Source: Pyxidicoccus caerfyrddinensis (GTDB taxonomy: Bacteria; Myxococcota; Myxococcia; Myxococcales; Myxococcaceae). Taken from it: a DNA stretch of 64,000 bases. Below the pieces are notes generated by a model. It saw nothing but the letters and a program-made list of their open reading frames with translations, was not told the DNA's origin and made no database searches. How positions within the stretch are numbered: the stretch's first letter is position 1; each line of letters begins with the position of its first letter. The DNA lies in assembly GCF_010894405.1 (NCBI RefSeq), contig NZ_JAAIYA010000003.1:682001-746000 (forward strand), given 5' to 3'. Below, piece by piece: positions 57,719 through 64,000 of this stretch. The position numbers and the translations under genes are program-made.

Positions 57719-59023
57719 TCAGGGCACCAGTCGCTGGAGGAAGACGTCGGTGTCGTCCGCGGCGAAGGAGCGGCCGCCGAAGGAGCGCGTGCCGGAGAAC
57801 ATGCCCGCGCCCACCACGTCTCCGCCGGGCAGGAAGGTGACGTCGCGGAGCAGCGGCGTCGCGAAGCACGGCGCGGTGACGTAGAAGTCCTGCCACAGCA
57901 CGTCGCCCCCGGCCGACAGGCGCGCCAGCTCCGAGCCGCACCCGTGCCGCCACAGCATCGCCGAGCTCCCGTCCGTGTCCACCGCGAGGCGTGCCCCCTC
58001 CGAGCCGCTCACGTCCTCGCTGTCCAGTACTCGTCCCCAGAGCGGCTCGCCGTAGGCGTCCGTGGCCAGGGTGAACACGGTGCGGAAGCAGCCGCGCTCC
58101 GAGCAGGGCGTCTGCAACGTGTCGCGCCCCCACTGGAGGGTGCCGTTGAAGTCACCGGTGAAGAGGAAGCTGCCATCCGGACGGAAGGACACGTCCGTGA
58201 AGTTCGGCGCGCCGGGGCCCACGTCGCGCTCCCAGCGTATCTCGCCGTCGGGTGACAGGCGCACGATGAAGCCGCGGCTCTCGAAGGGGCCCAGGGGCTT
58301 CTGTCCCGCCATGATGAGCCCGCCCTCCACGTCCAGCGCGGCGACGGTGGCCGAGCCCACCGCGGGGACGTCCCGCTTCCAGCGCGAGCCTCCCCCCGCG
58401 TCGTGGCGCTCCACCTCCAGCCCATGCGCCAGCATCAGCTCTCCGGCTCCATCCGGAAGCAGCGCCTTCACGGGGCCCGTGGCCCGGGCCCAGCGGGGAC
58501 TCCCGTCCGCCGCCAGCTTCGCCACGAAGTGGCTGCCGGTGATGACGGTGTCGCCCATGCGCAGCTGGCCCTCCACCTTGCCGGCGACGAAGACGTCGCC
58601 CGAGGTGGAGACCGCGAGCATCAGCGCATCCACGTCCGCGAGGCCCTTCGCTCCCGGCTCGGGGGTGAAGCTCCTGCTCCAGAGCTGCTGCCCGTTGCCG
58701 TCATGGCGCGAGACGGTGAGCGTCGTGCCGTCGGGGTCCTGGGACGTATCGCTGGAGGTGGGGGCCTCGCTCGTGCCGAGCAGGACGACGCCGCCACTCC
58801 CATCCGAGGCGACGGCCGTGACGTCCTGTCTGCCGGCCATGGCGGTGTGTGTCGTCCAGCGGGCGTCTCCCGGGACGAACTCGGGAGGCGTGCCCGGCGC
58901 GGGGTGCGGCTCCTCGACGACGGGTTGCGGCGCGGGGCCCGTCTTTCCCTGGTCGCAGCCACTTCCGAGCGCGGCCCAGACGCCCAGCGCCAGCCCCGCC
59001 GTGCCTGCTCGCCAACGCATCAT
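57719..59023 (-). CDS. Beta-propeller lipoprotein
   Basis: The 434-residue protein starts at ATG 59023; a lipobox ends at Cys23 (LGSGC). The mature part consists of repeated beta blades with a '.G.V..AG....G....' pattern ('TSGDVFVAGKVEGQLRMG', 'PDGSFLFTGDFNGTLQWG', 'PGGDVVGAGMFSGTRSFGG'), of the type in secreted myxobacterial propeller proteins. The ligand is unknown. Its stop lies 1 bp from the convergent transporter stop. Confidence 0.72.
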   Translation of the reverse strand: MMRWRAGTAGLALGVWAALGSGCDQGKTGPAPQPVVEEPHPAPGTPPEFVPGDARWTTHTAMAGRQDVTAVASDGSGGVVLLGTSEAPTSSDTSQDPDGTTLTVSRHDGNGQQLWSRSFTPEPGAKGLADVDALMLAVSTSGDVFVAGKVEGQLRMGDTVITGSHFVAKLAADGSPRWARATGPVKALLPDGAGELMLAHGLEVERHDAGGGSRWKRDVPAVGSATVAALDVEGGLIMAGQKPLGPFESRGFIVRLSPDGEIRWERDVGPGAPNFTDVSFRPDGSFLFTGDFNGTLQWGRDTLQTPCSERGCFRTVFTLATDAYGEPLWGRVLDSEDVSGSEGARLAVDTDGSSAMLWRHGCGSELARLSAGGDVLWQDFYVTAPCFATPLLRDVTFLPGGDVVGAGMFSGTRSFGGRSFAADDTDVFLQRLVP

Positions 59024-59215
59024 GCCCGTCCCCACTCCCGCCCCGGTCTCCGGCCGGTCGCGAAACTGTGCAGGCCTGCCCGGAGAGGCAAGGCCAGGGT
59101 CCGGTACTTCACGGAGCGGAGGGCGTGAAGCCAGCCTCATGAGGCCGAAGGCCCACCCGGTGTCGAGCCGCCGACACCGGTCAGCTCGCACCAGCGGGCC
59201 AGGAGCATCGCGCCC

Positions 59216-60127
59216 TCAGACGCCCTCGTGCACCAGCGGGGCGAGGATGTCCCTCCAGTGGGAGTAGATGGAGAAGTGCCCGCCGCCCGTGAGGAAGTGG
59301 GGCACGGCGCGCGGAATCCGCGTGGCCAGGTAGCGCCCCATCTGCGGCGGGACGATGCTGTCTCCCTCCCAGTACCAGAGGTCCACCTCGCAGCGAATCT
59401 CCTCCAGCGGCACGTCCCACGGTGCCGCGAGGATGTGCGCCTCGCGCCGCATGCCCGCGATGCCGTTGCGCGTGGCCTCGCGGCGCCAGCCCTGCACCTG
59501 CGCGGCGATGAGCGGGTCCGCCAGCACGGCGCGGTCATCCGGCGATGCGTGCGCCATCACCCCGGCCAGCGCTTTCGCCGGATTCGCACGCACCTGCCGG
59601 TCATGCATGGCCATCAGCGGGTGCAGCAGCCACTCAGGCCACGCCGCCATCGAGTACGCGTTGCGGTAGTCCCGGTTCACTCCCTCCATGGCCCCACGCC
59701 GCTTCAGCGGCGACGCCCCGGAGACGATGGCCGCGCGGGTGAGGCGCGCCCCCAGCTTCCACGCGCAGGCGGCGACATACGGCCCGCCCGCGGACACGCC
59801 GAAGAGGGCGAAGCGGCCCACCTTCAGCGCGTTGGCGAGCTGCTCCAGGTCGTCCGCGAAGTCCAGCAGCGTGCGCCCGGGCTGGTAGTCCGACAGCCCG
59901 TAGCCCGGCCGGTCCGGGGTGATGAGGCGCACCCCCAGCCCGTGCGTGAGTCGGTCATCCGGGTGCCGCATGTAGCGCGAGCCCGGGTTGCCGTGGATGA
60001 AGACCACCGGCAGGCCGTCCAGGTCACCGGACTCGACATACGCGAGCCGCCGCCCGTCCCGCAGGCGGATGGAGCCCTCGCGCACCTGTACTCCCGCCCC
60101 TGAGGTCTCTGTCTCGGTGGAAATCAT
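59216..60127 (-). CDS. Alpha/beta hydrolase in the PHA operon
   Basis: The 303-residue protein starts at ATG 60127, overlapping the PhaC stop (ATGA). 'VVFIHGNPGSRYM' is the oxyanion region, GVSAGG the nucleophile elbow, 'YWEGDSIVPP' the acidic residue and 'TGGGHFSIYS' the catalytic His. Without a signal peptide it should be cytoplasmic. Being coupled to a PHA synthase, it may depolymerise PHA, hydrolyse hydroxyacyl-CoA or act on oligomers. It lacks the SHD or PhaZ-specific lipase-box forms, so a generic hydrolase is equally possible. Confidence 0.78.
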   Translation of the reverse strand: MISTETETSGAGVQVREGSIRLRDGRRLAYVESGDLDGLPVVFIHGNPGSRYMRHPDDRLTHGLGVRLITPDRPGYGLSDYQPGRTLLDFADDLEQLANALKVGRFALFGVSAGGPYVAACAWKLGARLTRAAIVSGASPLKRRGAMEGVNRDYRNAYSMAAWPEWLLHPLMAMHDRQVRANPAKALAGVMAHASPDDRAVLADPLIAAQVQGWRREATRNGIAGMRREAHILAAPWDVPLEEIRCEVDLWYWEGDSIVPPQMGRYLATRIPRAVPHFLTGGGHFSIYSHWRDILAPLVHEGV

Positions 60128-61248
60128 GGCTCCATCGTCTTCGAGCGCGCGCCAATCCAGGCGGCGATGGAGGGCCACACCACGGTGGCGCCCTTGCTGG
60201 AGGCGGACAGGCCGATATGGCCCACCGGGTAGCGACGCGTCTCGACGTCCTTCGAGGACACCAGCGACGGCAGCGGCTCGCTCATGGCGGGCAGGGCGAT
60301 GGTGTCCTGCTCGGCGATGACATTGAGCACCGAGCACTGGATGCGGCCCAGGTCGATGTGCTGCTCGCCCACCTTCATCTGCGCCTTGGGGAAGAGGTTC
60401 TGCTGGTAGCAGTCCTTGATGTACTGGCGGTAGACCTCGCCGGGGAAGGGAACGGGGTCGGCGCCCCAGCGCTCCATGGCGAGGAAGGTGGTGACGAAGT
60501 CCGGGTCGTCGATGCGGCGGCACACCTCCAGCCAGCGCGTGAGGCGCTGCACCGGTGCGGCCATCATGAAGCCGCTCTCCAGCACCTTGGTGGGCACGTT
60601 GCCGTACGCGTCCACCAGCGAGTCCACGTCGAAGTTCTCCGCCGACGTCCACAGCGTGTAGACGCCGCCCTTGCTGAAGTCCACGGGCGTGGCCTGGGCC
60701 ACCAGGTTGCGCACGCCCTCGGGGTAGAGGGACGTGTACGCCAGCGCCATGGTGCCGCCCATGCAGTAGCCGTAGAGCGTCAGCTCGCGGCTCTTGCTCA
60801 CGCGCAGCGTCCACTGCACCGCCGTCTGGATGAGGCCGCCGAGCAGCTCTTCCCAGTCGATGTGCTCCTCGGTCTTCCCGGGCACGCCCCAGTCGATGGC
60901 GTAGACGTCGTAGCCGGCGTGCGTGAGGTGCTCGATGAGGCTGCGGCCGGGGAGGAAGTCGAGGATGTACCAGCGGTTGATGAGCGAATAGACGAAGAGG
61001 ATGGGCGTGCGGAAGCGCCGCCGGGGCGAGGCATAGCGCAACAGGCGCATGCTGCCGCGCGTGTACACCACCGTGTGGGGCGTGGCGCTGATGGGCGGCT
61101 CGCGCACGCCGGACGCCTTCTCGATGATGGACTTGAGGTACGGGTAGGGATTGAGCGGCCGCGCCTTGAGGACGCTGGCCACGGCGCGCGGGAGGTCGAG
61201 CTTGCCCGCGACGAACGAGCGGAGACGCTGGGTGGTGGACGCGGTCAT
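60124..61248 (-). CDS. phaC: Class III-type polyhydroxyalkanoate synthase PhaC
   Basis: The 374-residue protein starts at ATG 61248. The lipase-like box is GYCMGG with nucleophile Cys162, the hallmark of PhaC; 'EQDTIA' supplies the catalytic Asp and 'PVGHIGLSASSKG' the His. The length is near class III synthases, which need PhaE; a PhaE-like protein is encoded immediately upstream. It polymerises hydroxyacyl-CoA into storage granules. The operon order here is PhaE-like, PhaC, alpha/beta hydrolase, with overlaps or 1-bp gaps. Confidence 0.87.
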   Translation of the reverse strand: MTASTTQRLRSFVAGKLDLPRAVASVLKARPLNPYPYLKSIIEKASGVREPPISATPHTVVYTRGSMRLLRYASPRRRFRTPILFVYSLINRWYILDFLPGRSLIEHLTHAGYDVYAIDWGVPGKTEEHIDWEELLGGLIQTAVQWTLRVSKSRELTLYGYCMGGTMALAYTSLYPEGVRNLVAQATPVDFSKGGVYTLWTSAENFDVDSLVDAYGNVPTKVLESGFMMAAPVQRLTRWLEVCRRIDDPDFVTTFLAMERWGADPVPFPGEVYRQYIKDCYQQNLFPKAQMKVGEQHIDLGRIQCSVLNVIAEQDTIALPAMSEPLPSLVSSKDVETRRYPVGHIGLSASSKGATVVWPSIAAWIGARSKTMEP

Positions 61249-61249
61249 G

Positions 61250-61702
61250 TCAGGTGCGGCGCGTGGACGAGGCGCGTCCCTTCGGGCGGGGCGCGCGGGT
61301 TTCGGAGTCAGGGGCGTCAGCCTCGGAGGACTCGGGGGTGTGGACGAGGTCCACCATCGTCTCGAGCTGGGTGCCGAGCGCCTCCACCTGGTCATTCACG
61401 CGGCGGAGCTGGTCCCTGAGGTCTTCCACCTCGGAGGGCGTGGGCAGGCGCAGGGTGCGCAGGGTGCGCTCCACGAGTCCCCGGCGGCGGATGCGGGCAT
61501 TGAAGCCCTGGCGCATGAGACCGCCGCTGACCCGCAGGTAGGTGGGGCTCTCCGCGAGGCGTGCGAGCACCTTGGTGAGGCCCTGCTCGGCGCGGGTGAA
61601 GACCTTGCCGGTGCGCGTCTGCGGGTGGGTGAGCTGCCCCAGCAGCTTCAGGCCGCGGGCGAGGAGCCCCTTGTTGGGAGCTGAAAGGTCCGACTGACTC
61701 AT
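61250..61702 (-). CDS. PhaE-like / granule-associated protein
   Basis: The 150-residue protein starts at ATG 61702. It is helical and basic, with a C-terminal coiled coil ('VEDLRDQLRRVNDQVEALGTQLETMVDL') followed by an acidic-then-basic tail. Its stop lies 1 bp from phaC. PhaE subunits of class III synthases are small proteins with C-terminal coiled coils, so this is the best assignment, but it is short for PhaE and could be a phasin-like protein. Confidence 0.55.
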   Translation of the reverse strand: MSQSDLSAPNKGLLARGLKLLGQLTHPQTRTGKVFTRAEQGLTKVLARLAESPTYLRVSGGLMRQGFNARIRRRGLVERTLRTLRLPTPSEVEDLRDQLRRVNDQVEALGTQLETMVDLVHTPESSEADAPDSETRAPRPKGRASSTRRT

Positions 61703-61784
61703 GGATGGGATCTTAGCCCAATGATGGGAGGGGCGCGCCGGGGCCCTCATTCTTCCCGCAAAAACATGAACCCTGATTCACTCC

Positions 61785-62411
61785 TCAGCGCTTCCAGAGA
61801 AACGCCAGGCTCAACGGAAGCGCCTCGAACGGCTCGGCCTGGACCACGACGTTGCCCGCGTACACGCCGAGTTGCTTCCAGCTCTTGCCTTCCAGCCGGA
61901 AGACCTCCAGCGACTGGCTGCGCGGGTCCACGAACCACAGGTGCCCCACGTCCTCACGGGCGTACACCGCCATCTTCCGGCCCCGGTCCAGCGCCTCGGT
62001 GGAGGGCGAGAGCACCTCGCAGACCCAATCAGGCGCGAGCTTCACTCCAACGATGTCCGGCATCTCGGGCATCCGCTCACGCCGCCAGCCCGCGATGTCG
62101 GGCACCAGCACATCCCGCCTCAGGTGAAGCTCGGGCTCGAGGAGGTGCAGCCAGCCGCCCGGGCCTTCTTTTCTCCCGAACGGCCCGAGCTCTCTGAAGA
62201 GCTCCCCCGCCGCCAGGTTGTGGACCGTGCGTGGCTGGGGACTGACGTACAGCTCGCCATCGACAATCTGGCTGACGACGCCCTCGGGGAGGCGCTCCCG
62301 TGCCTCGTACACGCTCTCCGTCCTCGGCTTGTCGCCCATGTCCCCAGGATGCGGCCCCGCCCCGTTCGTCGCAACCCGCTCCCCGTCCTGCACCTGGATG
62401 TCTTCGCTCAT
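61785..62411 (-). CDS. Uma2 family (DUF820) restriction-endonuclease-fold protein
   Basis: The 208-residue protein starts at ATG 62411; ATG 62339 is a shorter alternative. The Uma2 pattern is present: 'IVDGELYVSPQPRTVHNLAAGEL', 'LVPDIAGWRRERMPE', 'WVCEVLSPSTEALDRGRKMAVY' and 'HLWFVDPRSQSLEVFR'. The D...ExL...K arrangement is the PD-(D/E)xK nuclease core. Uma2 proteins are common in myxobacteria, where their biological role is undefined. No partner toxin or antitoxin is nearby. Confidence 0.8.
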   Translation of the reverse strand: MSEDIQVQDGERVATNGAGPHPGDMGDKPRTESVYEARERLPEGVVSQIVDGELYVSPQPRTVHNLAAGELFRELGPFGRKEGPGGWLHLLEPELHLRRDVLVPDIAGWRRERMPEMPDIVGVKLAPDWVCEVLSPSTEALDRGRKMAVYAREDVGHLWFVDPRSQSLEVFRLEGKSWKQLGVYAGNVVVQAEPFEALPLSLAFLWKR

Positions 62412-62492
62412 GTGTCCAGCATGCACCAGACCTCTGACATCCTGCACATGGGGGGCAATCCTCCAGGTAACTCGCGAAAATGCTGACCCGCC

Positions 62493-63527
62493 TCAATCCG
62501 CCGAGGCGTAGCGCTCGAACGTGCGTGGAATGCCCTTGTCCTCGTCGACGTCCTGGAAGGTGACGGGGATGCCGTCGCCGCCCTTCTCCACCACGAAGTG
62601 GATGTGGCCGGTGAGGCTGTTGCCCACGTTGCCGACCTCCGCCAGCGGGTCTCCCTGCTTGACGGTTTCGCCTTCCGTCACCTTCGCGCTGCCGGTCTTG
62701 ATGTGCATGTACTTCGCCACGGTGCCGTCATCGTGCTTCACCGTGATGAAGTTGTTCTTCTTGCCCTTGCCGTTGCCCTCGAAGTCCTGCTCGACACCGA
62801 GCACCGTGCCGCCGCGCGCCGCCAGCACCGGGGTGCCGCACTGGCGCCGGAAGTCCCAGGCAAACTCCTCGTCCTCCTTGTGGTTGAAGTGCGAGTTGTT
62901 GCCCTGGATGACCCACGAGCGCTCCCCGTCGGGGTACGGCAGCTGGTACGGCGAGTTGGCCGCCGTCGGATAGGCCCCGGCCTCGATGGAGCCGCGCAGC
63001 AGCATCCACGCGACGAGCCACACCACGCCCCACAACCCGTACACCGCCGTGCCGATGATGGCGAGCCGCCCCCAGCCGGGAAGCGCCACGCGCTGTCCCG
63101 CTTCACCCGCCGTCTCTCGCGCGATGAAGGGCGCGGCGAACCAGGCGCCGAAGCACAGCATGCTGCCCACCAATCCACCCCAGTGGTACATCCCCGACAG
63201 CCACACCGGGCCGCACGACGCGAAGGCGCCGAAGCCGAAGGCGAACGCCGTGACGATGGACAAGAGCGCCCCAATCAAGGGAAGCGCCTTCGTCCAGAAC
63301 ACCGTGGCGTCGAACCGGTTCGCCTCGCCCCCGCGGACGGCCAGCGCGCGCCGGAGTCCGTGGAGCGTGAGCACGATGAAGCCGCCCCACGTCAGCAGCG
63401 CCACCACCGCGGTGGGCACCATGGGCCCGTCCCCCGCGAAGCCCGCGAAGGAGGCGAAGAACATCAACGCCGCGTAGCCCCCCAGGAGGATGAGAAGGAC
63501 CGACGCAGCCGTTCCGTAACGAGTCAT
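62493..63527 (-). CDS. Membrane-anchored M23 family peptidase
   Basis: The 344-residue protein starts at ATG 63527 with GGGGGGAA upstream. The N-terminal 190 residues contain about six hydrophobic helices. The C-terminal LytM/M23 domain has 'HFNHKEDEEFAWDFRRQCG' (first zinc ligands) and 'TGHIHF' (HxH). The family cleaves or binds peptidoglycan. The 'FAWDFR..GTP..AARGG' segment matches the secreted M23 protein at 14270, so both belong to one subfamily. The domain should face the periplasm. Confidence 0.82.
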   Translation of the reverse strand: MTRYGTAASVLLILLGGYAALMFFASFAGFAGDGPMVPTAVVALLTWGGFIVLTLHGLRRALAVRGGEANRFDATVFWTKALPLIGALLSIVTAFAFGFGAFASCGPVWLSGMYHWGGLVGSMLCFGAWFAAPFIARETAGEAGQRVALPGWGRLAIIGTAVYGLWGVVWLVAWMLLRGSIEAGAYPTAANSPYQLPYPDGERSWVIQGNNSHFNHKEDEEFAWDFRRQCGTPVLAARGGTVLGVEQDFEGNGKGKKNNFITVKHDDGTVAKYMHIKTGSAKVTEGETVKQGDPLAEVGNVGNSLTGHIHFVVEKGGDGIPVTFQDVDEDKGIPRTFERYASAD

Positions 63528-63680
63528 CGCTGTTCCCCCCGCCCGCGTGGACCTCACGCATGGCTTCTCATGAGGGGAACGGCGGACGGGGCAGGGTGTC
63601 GTCCGCGAAGAGGGCCCACCACCGGCCCGGGCCTCCATCGGACGCCGGGCCCACGGCGGGCGGCGCGAGCGCCTCCTCGC

Positions 63681-64000
63681 TCAGCCCCGCTTCACCGGCA
63701 GCGGCCCGAAGGCCTGCGCCACCGGCATCAGGGAGATGATGTTGATGTTCACGTGCGCGGGGCGCGTGGTCACCCAGTGCACCGCGTCCGCGATGTCCTC
63801 GGGCGTCAGCGGCTGGGTGTTGGCGTAGAGGGACGCGGCGCGCGTCTCGTCGCCCTTGAAGCGGACGCTGGAGAACTCGGTGCCGCCCACCAGGCCGGGC
63901 TCGATGTCCGTCACGCGCACGGCGGTGCCGTGCAGGTCCGCGCGCAGGTTGAGGCTGAACTGGTGCACGAAGGCCTTGGTGGCGCCGTACACGTTGCCGC
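63681..64000 (-). CDS. ydfG: NADP-dependent 3-hydroxy acid dehydrogenase YdfG, 3' part
   Basis: The C-terminal about 106 residues lie in the window; the gene continues past the right edge. The YGATK catalytic motif, 'VTDIEPGLVGGTEFSSVRFK', and 'AVHWVTTRPAHVNINIISLMPVAQAFGPLPV' match the YdfG family closely, including the C-terminal tail. The enzyme oxidises L-allo-threonine, serine and 3-hydroxy acids, and reduces malonic semialdehyde. A 153-bp gap separates it from the M23 gene. Confidence 0.85.
   Translation of the reverse strand, partial: GNVYGATKAFVHQFSLNLRADLHGTAVRVTDIEPGLVGGTEFSSVRFKGDETRAASLYANTQPLTPEDIADAVHWVTTRPAHVNINIISLMPVAQAFGPLPVKRG

Overview
The window is GC-rich DNA (roughly 70 percent G+C by eye) with third-position GC bias, tightly packed genes and many GTG or TTG starts. 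It almost certainly comes from a myxobacterium of the Myxococcaceae type (Myxococcus, Corallococcus or Pyxidicoccus). The strongest marker is the traA-traB pair at 23426-27306, the outer-membrane-exchange and kin-recognition system of myxobacteria. TraA carries a PA14-like domain, a Cys-rich stalk and a MYXO-CTERM-like tail. Abundant lipoproteins and Cys-rich secreted proteins fit the same picture. No rRNA, tRNA, CRISPR, transposase, integrase or phage genes were seen.

Layout. 1-7100: a secreted beta-propeller/diheme cytochrome with an Rrf2 regulator, a WGR-like hypothetical protein, an SDR, and an alpha/beta hydrolase divergent from a LysR regulator with a palindromic operator between them. 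7111-16600: glucose-6-phosphate isomerase; a TetR-sterol desaturase operon facing a sulfotransferase across a TetR-type palindrome; a membrane-anchored hydrolase; an amidohydrolase lipoprotein; an M23 peptidase whose 3' end overlaps a convergent dynamin-like GTPase by 159 bp. 16601-19454: an 11-unit degenerate repeat array, a 54-residue leader-type Cys-rich peptide resembling a RiPP precursor, and a divergent two-gene operon of a guanidino-modifying-enzyme homologue plus an unrecognised protein. 19456-23158: a degenerate metallo-beta-lactamase fold protein, a DCC-LMF1 fusion and a BIG2 lipoprotein. 23386-28503: traB, traA and a glycosyltransferase. 28636-36600: a DisA-related (DACNV-like) sensor with an XRE regulator, a second dynamin-like GTPase, a thioredoxin/TPR lipoprotein, a phosphoesterase and a LuxR regulator. 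36872-41179: two related small-domain proteins followed by a large DUF4105 protein. 41070-45294: membrane protein, lipoprotein, dienelactone hydrolase remnant, PilZ protein, atypical Gre factor, metallo-hydrolase and methyltransferase.

45417-53793 is a translationally coupled operon of five lipoproteins (VWA; HYDIN/PKD; Cys-rich with PPC; six IPT/TIG; Cys-rich). It looks like a cell-surface or adhesion machine. Two of its gene 5' ends carry fresh-looking short duplications. 54608-57717 is a pterin operon (FolM-like SDR, FolB fused to a cupin, a second SDR) followed by a queuosine-precursor transporter. 57719-64000 holds a propeller lipoprotein, a PHA operon (PhaE-like, class III PhaC, alpha/beta hydrolase), a Uma2 protein, a membrane M23 peptidase related to the one at 14270, and the 3' part of ydfG.

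Most supported for follow-up as possibly undescribed systems are the five-lipoprotein operon, the Cys-rich peptide next to the guanidino-modifying-enzyme operon, the DACNV-like/XRE pair, and the DUF3015-like/DUF4105 cluster. All family assignments come from reading motifs; no database search was possible.
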